Shown here piece by piece: positions 20,400-30,009 of a stretch of DNA of 64,000 nt (position 1 is its first letter; each line of letters starts with the position of its first letter). Position numbers and translations under genes: made by a program. Source of the stretch: Cordilura impudica (taxonomy: Eukaryota > Arthropoda > Insecta > Diptera > Scathophagidae); contig OY821519.1 in assembly GCA_963682025.1 (NCBI GenBank), positions 158,191,056-158,255,055 on the forward strand, in the 5' to 3' direction. The notes beneath the pieces are model-generated. The model worked only from the letters and a program-made list of their open reading frames with translations, did not search any database and was not told the origin of the DNA.

Positions 20400-21840
20400 G
20401 TCGAACCCAAATACCGAAAATTTGAACCGAAGAATAAATGGTACAATTATAAATGTAATAACGCCATAGGGATTCAAAAAACATAGCTGATAAAGTAATT
20501 TACCTGCAAAAACAGAATATATACAAAACAATATGTAAACAGAGTAAAGAAGAATATTTTCAACTGTTATCGGTCAAAATAAATAACATAAATGATAGTA
20601 GGCAATGGTGGAGGTTTGCGAGAGAAGTACGGGGTCAAAATCATGCAATTGGCACTCAAGTATCATCATCTGCCTTTAAAAATTACTTTAAAAAACTTTT
20701 AAATCCACCGCATACTTCACATGAGTTTATTTATGCGCCAATACTTATCAAAGACGATAAACTCGATTCAAATTTTACACTTGATGAGTTAAAATACGTT
20801 CTAAAAAACGCAAAAGTAAATAAAGCCCCTGGAGAGGATGGAATCACATACGAGGTTATTATAAACTCGTTGGAAGATTTCCAACAACAATTTAAACAAC
20901 AGGTTATATAACTGGGTGGAAGATAATCAAGTTTTAACAGAATATCAAGCTGGTTTTCGAAAAAAGTATTCAACAGTTGACAATATATTCAATCTGGCTG
21001 GTATCGTTAATATAAAGTTTTCCGAAAAGAAAAAGGTATATGCATTTTTTTTCGACTTCAAAGCAGCCTTCGACAAAGTGGCTAGAAAATCACTAATATA
21101 TAAATTGTATTCAATGGGTATTCCCTACAAATTTTTAAAAATATTGGAGGATATTTATATAGATACAAAATCCACTGTATGAAATGGCGAGTATAATCAT
21201 TTTCAAACGAATTCAGGTGTTAAGCAAGGATGTTTACTATCCCCACTTTTATTTTCGCTTTATATTAACGATTTACACGACTCCCTAGGTGGTGGCATAC
21301 TCGTAGAAGATATAAATATCCGGTTACTTATGTATGCGGATGATATAGTCATACTGGCTGATGATATAGGTACTCTACAAGAAATGATCTTTAACCTGGA
21401 AAAATATTGCGATTTATGGAACCTAGAGGTAAACTTAAATTAATCGGAAATAGCTGTATTCAGAAATGGTGGGAGACTAAAATCACAAGAAAAATGGCAG
21501 TTTAATGGAAACGATCGAAAATGCAATTTACGAAACATGTGAAAAGTAGAAATACACAGGCAAAAACAGCTATTAACTGTACCTGGAAAAACTTTATATC
21601 TAACAGACAAATTAAATTGAGACAGAAGTGGAACCTTTTCTTAGCTGTATGCAGGTCGATACAAACATATGCAGCACAAGTTTGCGGTTATGGGTATTTT
21701 GAGAAGATCGATTTACTACAAAGATATTTCCTGAAAAAAGTATTAATGCTGCCAGATTTTACACCTAATTATGCTCTGATGCTTGAAACTGCCGCCGTAA
21801 ACAACCATTTATATACCTTAGAACTACATCTACTGTACAT
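20400..21840 (+). pseudogene. Second non-LTR element ORF2: reverse transcriptase, first part
   Basis: RT blocks in order are NKAPGEDGITYEVI near 20818-20860, then an apparent deletion of finger motifs near 20880-20905. VLTEYQAGFRKKYSTVDNI near 20930, FFFDFKAAFDKVARKSLIYKL near 21050-21110, GVKQGCLLSPLLFSLYINDL near 21210-21270 and MYADDIVILADD near 21330-21365 follow. Stops at 21180-21182 and about 21440, and several shifts, show it is dead. The frame runs to the hAT-like insertion at 21841 (target CTGTACAT at 21833-21840). Confidence 0.83.
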
Positions 21841-22101
21841 TAGGCTGTCCCGTCCTTGAATGAGAAAAATGGTTTTTCGAGCCACACTTTCGCAAGAGGT
21901 ATCAAAATTTGCGTAATTTTACACAGACCACGGTAGAAGTAATAAAAATCCAATTACATGCCATCTTGAGGGCTCTACTTTTGAAAACGTTTTTACAAAC
22001 CTAAACCGTATGCTTAAAATAATAAATAAAAAAAAAACGAGATACAAATTTATTTTATTAATATATTTTATACTTGCAATTAATGTACAATAAAATAAAA
22101 C

Positions 22102-24285
22102 TTATAATAAATGACTAAAACTTAAAATGTAAAATTTGCCATCTCTAGAAGCAGCGTTAGTTACACTTTGAGAGGCATCTGTTACCAGTTTAACACATCT
22201 TTCCACAGCTTGTGTGTGACAAGGAAAGTCAACAATTTCCAAGCTGTTATCTTTTGCCATGATTTGAAGGTCATCATTAGAAATATACCGAAGAACCGGC
22301 GGTGCTGTAACCCCACACTCGTGCCATATAATAATTTCGGTGTAATCTCCAGCAGAGAAGTTAATTTTTGGTGGTTTAAATATTCTGTGTTTAGTGGTAC
22401 TTTCAGCTTCTCTAGCTTTAATTATTCTTTGCAATGCCAGCTCCCGAATGTGGTCTCTATCATCAAACAGCATACTGACAAGTAGATTTTCCGGGTGAGC
22501 AAAAAAAGCATTTCTTTCGATAACAGAATCCACAACTGATCGCATATTTTCGGGTAAAAAACGAGAGTACAAAATCAGATGAAAAATATGTTTGGCTCCT
22601 TCTTTAAAAGACGTTTTTTGTTTGATTAGGAACCAAATCGGAGCGTATACTTTAACAACGTAATTGACAAGTAGTTGCAATTTTTCTGATGGATTAAGGG
22701 TACTTACGTAAACTCTGAGTAGACGATTAGCAAAGGTAAGCCATCTCGAGTGCGCAATTTTTCCAGGTTTTCGGTTTGCCAGCTCAGGACTACAATAACC
22801 AGTTTGAACAGCTTTACATATCTCATAAAGATATTTTTGATCCGTACTTAGTTGATCGACCACATTTTTCGGCAAGTCAGGCAAATTACCAGCCACCGCA
22901 CAAAAAGACACCGTTGTTTCATTTTCACAAGTAACTAATTGTTTTCCAATAAGTCCGGAATATTCTCTAGGTCCCGAAGTGCAACCATCTAAAGTCAAGA
23001 ATAAATGACGAAGGGGTAACTCATTGGCATGGAGCATACAAACACACCATTGTAGCGGTCTCTTCAAATACTCCTCCAAATATTGAATAACGCCACCCTT
23101 CCAACCGGTATTAGTTGCAGTTCCGTCACATCCAATGCAAATCACGTCATCTAAATTCCAACCTTTATCTTCTAATAAAGTTGTGATCGAAGTTAGAATG
23201 CCCTTTGCAGTGCCACGACTTGGCGTTGTGTGACCCAAATAAATTGATCCAGGTTCTGCTAAAATTGAGATGTGTTCTTCTAAAATTTCTTTGCGATGGT
23301 AACGATCCCCTATTTTCTCACTTATCAGAGTCTTGTCTTTTCGTCCATCAAAGTAAATGCTTTTAATAACAATATTTCCAATGTCTTTTGAATGTTCTTT
23401 CCGGACTTTAGATACAGCTCTGTGTATTTTGTTTTTATCGATTACCAGAGTTAAATTTTCGGTAGAAATTAAGCCGAAGTCAGTCAAAACCGCAGAAGCA
23501 ACAGCAGCAGCAGAGCGAGTCGATAAACCGTATCTATCACAGACCTTAGCAACTGTTGGCAACGGCAATGTATTCCGATTCGTCGTTGAAGTCGAAGGTG
23601 TATCTGGCGAAAGTATGTTAGTGGGAGATGCCTCCGTTATCGGATACGTTTCTAGGGAAGATTCACACAGTGAAACACAATTTTCTGGGATAGAATCGGT
23701 TTCTTGAGTAGAACGCTGCTTTTTTGCTGCCCTTATGGAATGTTCAGTTTGTCTCTGCTTTCGTTTTATTAATCGAGCTGTTTCTATTTTATCAACTCCA
23801 CATATAACCATTTTTCTGTAATTTCTTTGATCCAACAAAAAACTTCTTTCATTGATTGGAACTTTCTTAGGTTTTAAACAAGAACAAAATTCAAATGAAG
23901 TGCATTTGCAAGCAGCAACGTCGAAAAGCTTCTCAGATGACTCCAAAAAACACTTTAGTTTGTTTTCGAAACCATTTTTTCGTTTGCTTTTGGGGTATCT
24001 TTTCAAATGGAGGTACTTTTCGAAATAGGATTTGAGTAACTGAATAACTCGTTCCTTTGTTACGATTGGAATCGAAGCTTTGGTCCAAATATTGTCAATC
24101 TCTTCAAAAACAATCGCATATATATCTGAATTTGATGGATCTTTTCCATTATACTTTAATTTCATGTTATACTTGATAAATAAAATATATTTAAGAACGT
24201 CTCTTATAGTTGGTAGCTGCCGATCATCAAGTTCCTTATATGGTCCCAATATAACACAAGTTGTCTCACTACGCCTCGAACTCAT
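22102..24285 (-). CDS. hAT-like DDE transposase, intact 727 aa
   Basis: The ATG at 24283-24285 opens an uninterrupted 727-residue frame, and it is the only long gene of the element. Residues 126-136 hold a Cys cluster (CKCTSFEFCSC), possibly metal-binding. A Ser/Thr/Pro-rich linker lies at 195-240. The RNase-H-like core seems to start near 305, with candidate catalytic D313 in IKSIYFDGRKDKT and D387 in VICIGCDGTATNTGW. CVCMLHANELPLRHLF follows, resembling the Cys/His block after the second Asp in hAT enzymes. The third acidic residue is not certain. I recognise it as one of a large family of uncharacterised arthropod and cnidarian proteins. The hAT link comes mainly from the 8 bp duplication. 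Confidence 0.8.
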   Translation of the reverse strand: MSSRRSETTCVILGPYKELDDRQLPTIRDVLKYILFIKYNMKLKYNGKDPSNSDIYAIVFEEIDNIWTKASIPIVTKERVIQLLKSYFEKYLHLKRYPKSKRKNGFENKLKCFLESSEKLFDVAACKCTSFEFCSCLKPKKVPINERSFLLDQRNYRKMVICGVDKIETARLIKRKQRQTEHSIRAAKKQRSTQETDSIPENCVSLCESSLETYPITEASPTNILSPDTPSTSTTNRNTLPLPTVAKVCDRYGLSTRSAAAVASAVLTDFGLISTENLTLVIDKNKIHRAVSKVRKEHSKDIGNIVIKSIYFDGRKDKTLISEKIGDRYHRKEILEEHISILAEPGSIYLGHTTPSRGTAKGILTSITTLLEDKGWNLDDVICIGCDGTATNTGWKGGVIQYLEEYLKRPLQWCVCMLHANELPLRHLFLTLDGCTSGPREYSGLIGKQLVTCENETTVSFCAVAGNLPDLPKNVVDQLSTDQKYLYEICKAVQTGYCSPELANRKPGKIAHSRWLTFANRLLRVYVSTLNPSEKLQLLVNYVVKVYAPIWFLIKQKTSFKEGAKHIFHLILYSRFLPENMRSVVDSVIERNAFFAHPENLLVSMLFDDRDHIRELALQRIIKAREAESTTKHRIFKPPKINFSAGDYTEIIIWHECGVTAPPVLRYISNDDLQIMAKDNSLEIVDFPCHTQAVERCVKLVTDASQSVTNAASRDGKFYILSFSHLL

Positions 24286-24917
24286 TTTTTTTAATCACAA
24301 ACACCGCTCTTAATACTGTAACTCAACTGACTAATGTATTATAAATTAGTTTAGTTTTTTTAGTTTTCTTTTTTGGGGAAACCCCAATTTACGTATTTTG
24401 GTATTAATAAATATAACAAGTGATTTTGAAGTGTTGCCAGATTTTTTATTTTTTTGATGTTCAAGGGTTTCTATATTTTAGGGAGTAAGCTGTAACTATA
24501 AAAGGAACTTAAAAACTGGTTCGTAATAAACAAGAGTTCGCTATAACTGTAATAATTGGTATATAATTTGAAAGTGAATGTTTTGGGTCCGGAAAAAATT
24601 TTTTTCCCGGATTTTTTTTTTTATAAAAAATTCTTTATAACCGGTGTACGTTATAAACGAACTCCACTGTGTCTAGCAAATTCGTAGTCGCCGTTAAAGT
24701 GTTGTTGTTATATATAGTCGTGGTATATTTAGTTTAGGTGTCGAAATTAAGGATAGGGAAATATAATCATGAAAATAACTACTTTTTAAAACTTTGAAGA
24801 TCGGTAGAACCCTAAAGATATTGTTTCTTTTTATTTTTAAAATCATTTTGGGAATCTACGATCAATTACGCAAATTTTAAGAGGTCTTGCGTTAGGGAAA
24901 TCCAAAAAAAAGAAATT
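24286..24917. other. hAT-like element, sequence upstream of its transposase
   Basis: This non-coding stretch lies between the transposase start and the right inverted end. It contains T and A runs and must hold the promoter. I see no second gene. Confidence 0.5.
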
Positions 24918-24937
24918 CGGGACAACCTACTGTACAT

Positions 24938-25757
24938 GTCTAGAGTTATGTTTGAATACCCGGCCAATAGGTTACCTTTTAAAATCGCACATATACTTGC
25001 CGAAAAAAATTTGTTTTGCTTTAAAGAATTGCAAAAGGTTGCAGACAATTTAAATATTCCATGGTCCAGTACACAACCAAATAAACAACAATGGGTCACT
25101 CAAAGTAATGAAATACTACATGGAATACAACAACATCTACTTAATCTGTGGTTACAAAATTAAGCTACAACCTCAAGAATTTATAAAGATTTAGATTTCG
25201 AAAGAGGTTTCAATTATTTTATTGACAACATGAATCAATCTAAAATAACGTGGGTCTTTAAAGCAAGATGTGGTCTTATTAAACTAAATTACAACACTTT
25301 CGGGGCGACAATTGAGAATAAACTCTGCAAGCTTTGTAATATAGGTACAATGGAAACATTTGAACATTTCCTAGGCGTTTGTCCAGTTCTCAAGGAATTC
25401 CGAATTGTTAATTTTGAGAAACCGAATTTAATTTACACTGAAATGATTAATATAATTAATGGTGAAAAAGATACAGACTGGGAAAAACTGGTGGATTACC
25501 TAAAGTCAGCATTACAATACAGAAAATTTTTAATACAAGAATATAATTAACTATTTTGTATAACAATTTTAAAGTTTATTTTTTATGGTTATCAACAGAC
25601 GTTTTATAAAACATTGTCGAATATTACTTTCAATTTCCTAATTTTAAATAAGAATTTATTTTATAAATTAAGACGAAATTTGTAAACAAAAATTTATTGT
25701 AAATAAAGAAAATCTTACTACTACTACTACTACTACTACTACTTAGCCATTGCACAA
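24938..25757 (+). pseudogene. Second non-LTR element ORF2: C-terminal part and 3' end
   Basis: Past the hAT-like insertion the ORF2 frame resumes with SRVMFEYPANRLPFKIA. A stop at 25161-25163 interrupts it. The last part, 25230-25550, contains CKLCNIGTMETFEHFLGVCP, a C-x2-C-H-C knuckle typical of the ends of many non-LTR ORF2 proteins. A short 3' untranslated region follows, ending in (TAC)n and about 14 bp more before the probable target duplication at 25758. Confidence 0.78.
25716..25743. repeat. (TAC)n microsatellite at the non-LTR 3' end
   Basis: About nine TAC units stand at the end of the second non-LTR element, in the place of a poly-A tail. Some non-LTR clades end in short tandem repeats, so the tract fits target-primed reverse transcription. 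Confidence 0.85.
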
Positions 25758-25773
25758 ATTGTAATGAATAATA

Positions 25774-26957
25774 GTTGTGGAAACATTATTATAAATACTC
25801 TTTCTTGCAATTATGTAAAATAAAAATTTTTATCTTTTATTACCACTTTTAGAAGCATAAAAAACCCACATCCTAACCCCTTTTAAAAGGTGAAGCATAC
25901 CTGCTCATATCTTAAGGGGCTATGTCGCAACAGTTTTTTTTTTACCTTTTACAAATTTTTATGTTTTATTACCACTTTTAGAAGCATAAAAAACCCACAC
26001 CCTAACCCCTTTTAAAAGGTGAAGCATACCTGCTCATATCTTAAAGGGCTATGTCGCAATAGTTTTTTTTTTACCATTTACCTGTTATTTAAATTATTTC
26101 CCATTTTATCAGGTATTTAAACTATATAACTCTAATTCAGACTATTAATGTTTATAAGTATATAACAACTCCTGACAACTCTACCGACACGCAAAAAATA
26201 CACCGCGGTGCACCGGTACGTCCAACTTTTGTATTCATAACACTCAGACGGACGGACGGACATCGTTTAATCGACTCAGAAAGTGTTTTTGAGTCGATCC
26301 GTATAATAAAAGATGGATAAAGGTCCAATATTTTTGGCAGTTACAATCATCACCTCAAACTTAATATATCCTAACCACATAGTGGACAACTTTTGTATTC
26401 ATAAATTTTGCAGAAAATATCTAACCTTGGGTCAGAAAAATTGTTCTGGTGCACACGGGCGGAAACTAGTGGGTGTATAATGGGGTATAGGAGTATAGGG
26501 GAGGGTTCAGACTATAGAAGAGTGCAAGATTTTTTCTGACTGCTTTTGACTGGCAGGAGTTATGCTCTATTAAGTAAAAGATTTTCGGAAAATTTGGACC
26601 TTTTTAAAAATTTTTTTTTTTTTAATTTCGGAATGACTCAGTGATTTTACATTTTTAACATTAATAGTATGGAAGCCACAAAATTATACAAAATTTATTC
26701 CACCTCAAAATCTTTTAAATCAAAAAAGTTACAGTCATTCAAAAACAAAAATTTACAAAGAAATTTTTAATTTTAGCAAAATACTGAGAAAGCCCATTTT
26801 CGAAGACCCTGTTCGCTGTGATATAGTTGAGATAGACTCGCAATTTTTTGGCTCCCGAGGTTTACTAGTATTTACTTTCAAATGAATAACATAACTTTAA
26901 AATCGGTAACAAAACAAAATGATTTTTGGCCGCCTTCTCAAAATATGGTCCACTGTG
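25774..26957. other. Transib A right arm
   Basis: This non-coding arm of Transib A runs from the end of the inserted non-LTR element to the right inverted repeat (about 26921-26957). It contains a 129 bp tandem duplication at 25824-26081 and a short GACG repeat near 26247. No gene is seen. Confidence 0.65.
25824..26081. repeat. Tandem duplication, two 129 bp units
   Basis: Units start at 25824 and 25953 and share GAAGCATAAAAAACCCACA, CCCCTTTTAAAAGG and GCATACCTGCTCATATC, with few differences. Both contain the palindrome CCTTTTAAAAGG. The array lies within the Transib A arm. Confidence 0.88.
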
Positions 26958-26962
26958 CAGCG

Positions 26963-28020
26963 CATCAGTCTGGCTTTAGACCCAGACATTCTACGATCCA
27001 GCAAATACATAGAGTGACAAACAAAATCTCATCAAAAATTGATAAAAAAAAAACTTGTGTGGCTACATACCTTGACGTAGCGAAAGCGTTCGACAGTGTA
27101 TGGCATGCTGGCCTGCTTCATAAATTAGAAAAGACTCTACCAACGAATTTCTTTCTCATACTACGAAGTTATTTAACTGACAGACATTTTTACGTAAAAT
27201 ACAAAGATGAATGTTCAAGAGTAATTAAAATGGAAGCTGGAGTACCGCAAGGCAGTGTTCTTGGGCCAATACTTTACCTTCTGTACACAGCAGACATTCC
27301 TGTCCCAACAAGAAACTCCGATATGATTGCTACATTTGCAGATGACACTATCCTAATGTCATCAAACAAAAATATAACTATGGCTATCTCCAACCTCCAA
27401 AAACTGCTGGACAATACACTAAACTGGTTTGAAACCTGGGGCATACTTGTAAATAGTGAAAAAAAACTGTCCAAGTAACTTACACAAATAGACATATCAG
27501 TAGCCTCAACCAATCACAATAAAAAACACTCCAATTCTCAATGATAGTAAAGCCAAATATCTTGGCATGACAATCGACTCTAAACTAATATGGAAAGAAC
27601 ACATCATACGCAACGAAGTAAAGTACAAATTTGGACAACTATACTGGCTCCTAGGAAAGGAATCGACTCTATCAACACAGAACAAACTACTCATCTATAA
27701 AACAATAATAGCTCCTATCTCGAAATATGGTGCAGAACTCTGGGGTACTGCAAGCGACACAAATATAAAAAACATCCAACAAGTTCAATCAAAAATACTA
27801 AGAACTTAAATGCCGAATGGTACATCTCCAATGAAGATATACGTCGTGATCTCAACGTCAACACAGTCCATGAGGTTATAAGAAATTCCAGTCTTAAACA
27901 TACAATTCAACTTACATCTCATACTAACAATGAAGTCAGACAACTGCCCAACAACGAGCTCTCCGGTTCCAGAAGACTAAAGCGATGCACCCCATCAGAG
28001 TTATTTACCAGATTTATTTA
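26963..28020 (+). pseudogene. Jockey-like ORF2: reverse transcriptase core and C-terminus
   Basis: The frame starts with HQSGFRPRHSTIQQIHRV, followed by YLDVAKAFDSVWHAGLLHKL, GVPQGSVLGPILYLLYTADIP and ATFADDTILMSS, the complete catalytic core of RT near 27070-27360. The frame ends at 27478 and resumes at about 27530 with KYLGMTIDSKLIW and YGAELWGTAS. It shifts again at about 27808 and ends near 28020 with RLKRCTPSELFTRFI. Together with 518-2080 it forms one ORF2 of Jockey type, now dead. Confidence 0.86.
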
Positions 28021-28196
28021 ATCTGGTGCAATGTATTTCAAATAATTTATTGAAAAGCAAAACTTATCTTATACTAACATTAAATATAAGTTATCCTAAG
28101 TATTGATTTTAGATAATTAACACCCAAACCTTAAAACTAGTTACTTATTGTCATATAAAGACAGGTGTAAATAATAAAATGGGATGAAAAAAAAAA
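26963..28196 (+). mobile_element. Jockey-like non-LTR retrotransposon, right part
   Basis: This is the continuation of the element at 1-2080. It starts right after the duplicated CAGCG (26958-26962) and ends with an A run near 28187-28196 after a non-coding 3' region. Confidence 0.85.
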
Positions 28197-28515
28197 TTGT
28201 TTAATAAATACCATGCAAAAATATAGTTGATCTTTTTATTTCAAACATTGCCTCCAAACTGTATGTTGAACCATATGGAGCAACCGTAGGTTATGATAGG
28301 TCTGACCAAGACTAATACATTATTATCTTTATTCTAGTTTTAATAAAATGAATTTTTGCTTTTGTATTTCTTTAACATGATGGTATTATTATAATTTTTT
28401 TATTATTATTTTGTTATTATTATTTTTTATTTATAAATTCAATAGCTATCACAACAAGAAAAAATCTTATAAATTACAGTGAAAGCAAGTAAAAGCTCTC
28501 AAGCTAATACAGATA
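28197..28515. other. AT-rich spacer, no gene
   Basis: The stretch between the Jockey-like 3' end and the Tc1-like element has no coding signal. Confidence 0.5.
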
Positions 28516-29853
28516 TGGAAAAAAGTATATGGTACAAAGTAATAATGGTACGGTAGTAAATAGTAAGATTCCATATCCAATTGAATACTAATTTTTTACA
28601 ACGCTTCATTTATCCTCTATTAAAAAACATTAACTACTCTCATATTTATCTCACAGATTAACCGTTATTTAAATTTATTATTTTTTATACCTTCTTAATT
28701 ATAACATTTATTAGTGTTTCTTAGATTGTTTATTTGTTTTATACGGCACTATAAAAAGATCTGGAAGACATCCAAAAGTAAGCGATCGCGATAAAAGATC
28801 AATTAAACGCCTGGCAGTCAAAAACAATTTCAGTTGTGGTCAAATAAAAGCAAAGCTAAGTTTAAATATTACTTCCCGACGAATAAACCAATTTTTAAAT
28901 AATGATTTACACATTACCAAACAAAAAACTTTGCCAAAATCCAAGCTTACACCAAAAGGGAGCAAGATTGGCATTTGCAGAAATATATAAATTCTGGGAA
29001 GAAGAATGGAAAAATGTGCTCTTCAGTGATGAAAAAAAAAGTTTAACCTTGACGGTCCTGATGGTTATCAAGGTTATTGGATAGCTAAAGGTCAACCACA
29101 GCAAATACGGGTAGCCCGAAATTTTAAAGGAGGATCCCTTATGACTTGGGTAACGTTTGGTTACAAAGAACGTTCTCAGATTTGCTTTATATCTCATAAA
29201 ATGAATGCGGAGAACTATGTAGAATTGCTAGACAATGTCCTTATAGACTTTGCTGAAGAAAATTATCGAAATAATTTTACTTTTCAGCAGGACAACGCTC
29301 CTATACACACGGCAAGAAAAACAAAACGTTTTTCCGAAGAAAAAATATCAATGTTTTGGATTGACCCCCCTTAAGCCCTGATCTAAGTCCAGTGGAAAAT
29401 CTTTGGGGAATGCTTAGCCAAGCAGTTTATAAAAATGGCCGTTGTTATAATTCATTAAACGAGTTAAAATCAGCTATAATGGAAAAATGGTCTAAATTTC
29501 CGCAAAATTAACTTCATAATCTCGTCAACTCAATGCCTCTCCGTTTAAATGAAGTTATTGCTAACGGTGGAGGTCATACACATTATTAGAAATAAAAAGC
29601 GTCACTTAATTTGTATGAATTTTGTTAATTTTTTATTATCTTCTCTTTTAATTTAGTTTGTACCATATATATTTCACACTGAAGTTTCTTATTTTTTTTA
29701 ATATTAAATAAAGAAAAATAATTAATACTTGAAATTTATCGGGAATTTTTTTTACTATGTCTATAGAAACTATAAAAGGTATTAACTAAAAGTTTAAAAT
29801 AATTCTAAAAAAGATCTTTCAATTAGTCACCTGTACCATATACTTTTTTTCCT
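28516..29853 (+). mobile_element. Tc1/mariner-like DNA transposon, degraded
   Basis: This 1.34 kb element has inverted ends sharing GTATATGGTACA after a GGAAAAAA(A) start. TA flanks it at 28514-28515 and 29854-29855. Size, ends and TA target fit Tc1/mariner. Confidence 0.8.
28745..29589 (+). pseudogene. Tc1-like transposase, DD34E type, frameshifted
   Basis: The DNA-binding part contains RSGRHPKVSDRDKRSIKRLA, the GRPR-like linker of Tc1 proteins. The catalytic residues are D in NVLFSDEKK near 29020, D in FQQDNAPIHTA near 29290 and E in LSPVENLWG near 29390, with 34 residues between the last two. The C-terminus NSMPLRLNEVIANGGGHT is characteristic. Shifts near 28915, 29035 and 29370 and a stop near 29510 break the gene. 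Confidence 0.88.
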
Positions 29854-30009
29854 TACCTTTATTACGAGTATGTAATACAATTTGTTTATCCGACTTAAAA
29901 ATAACAATAGTAATAAATGTTTAGCGTCTAAACATATAAATTGGAAAACAAACAAATAAAGTTATAAATTGAAAACAAAGTATAAAAATTTATAAAAATA
30001 TAAAAAAGT

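Larger units (their letters stand above)
21841..24929 (-). mobile_element. hAT-like DNA transposon, apparently complete
   Basis: This 3089 bp element has 12 bp inverted ends, TAGGCTGTCCCG on the left and TAGGTTGTCCCG on the right read inward. CTGTACAT is duplicated exactly at 21833-21840 and 24930-24937. An 8 bp duplication of the pattern nTnnnnAn is typical of hAT. It has one long uninterrupted reverse-strand gene. It split the RT gene of the second non-LTR element. Confidence 0.87.
14802..25757 (+). mobile_element. Second non-LTR retrotransposon, split by Transib B and a hAT-like element
   Basis: The element has a coiled-coil ORF1, an AP endonuclease, RT with a YADD box, a C-terminal CCHC-like knuckle and a (TAC)n tail. 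It is interrupted at 16547-20394 and 21841-24929; both gaps close exactly when one copy of each target duplication is kept. A near-identical 16-17 bp word (ATTGT, G missing on one side, AATGAATAATA) lies at 14785-14801 and 25758-25773 and is the probable target duplication. The clade is uncertain: no RNase H domain is visible, and a CR1/Daphne-type element is possible. Coding parts are degraded. Confidence 0.8.
2081..26957 (-). mobile_element. Transib A: decayed Transib DNA transposon carrying several younger insertions
   Basis: The ends are inverted repeats starting CACAGTGGACCAT. The flanks repeat CAGCG at 2076-2080 and 26958-26962, a GC-rich 5 bp duplication as known for Transib. The interrupted Jockey RT frame is restored exactly when the element plus one CAGCG is removed. 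Its own sequence is 2081-4732, about 14707-14784 and 25774-26957. After subtracting the two large insertions, it is about 3.9 kb, close to Transib B (3.85 kb). The transposase lies at 2758-4507 on the reverse strand and is broken. Confidence 0.9.

Noticed and set aside
23357..23707. 116-codon plus-strand frame in the hAT-like element
   Set aside because: It is antisense to the intact 727-codon transposase and has no motif.
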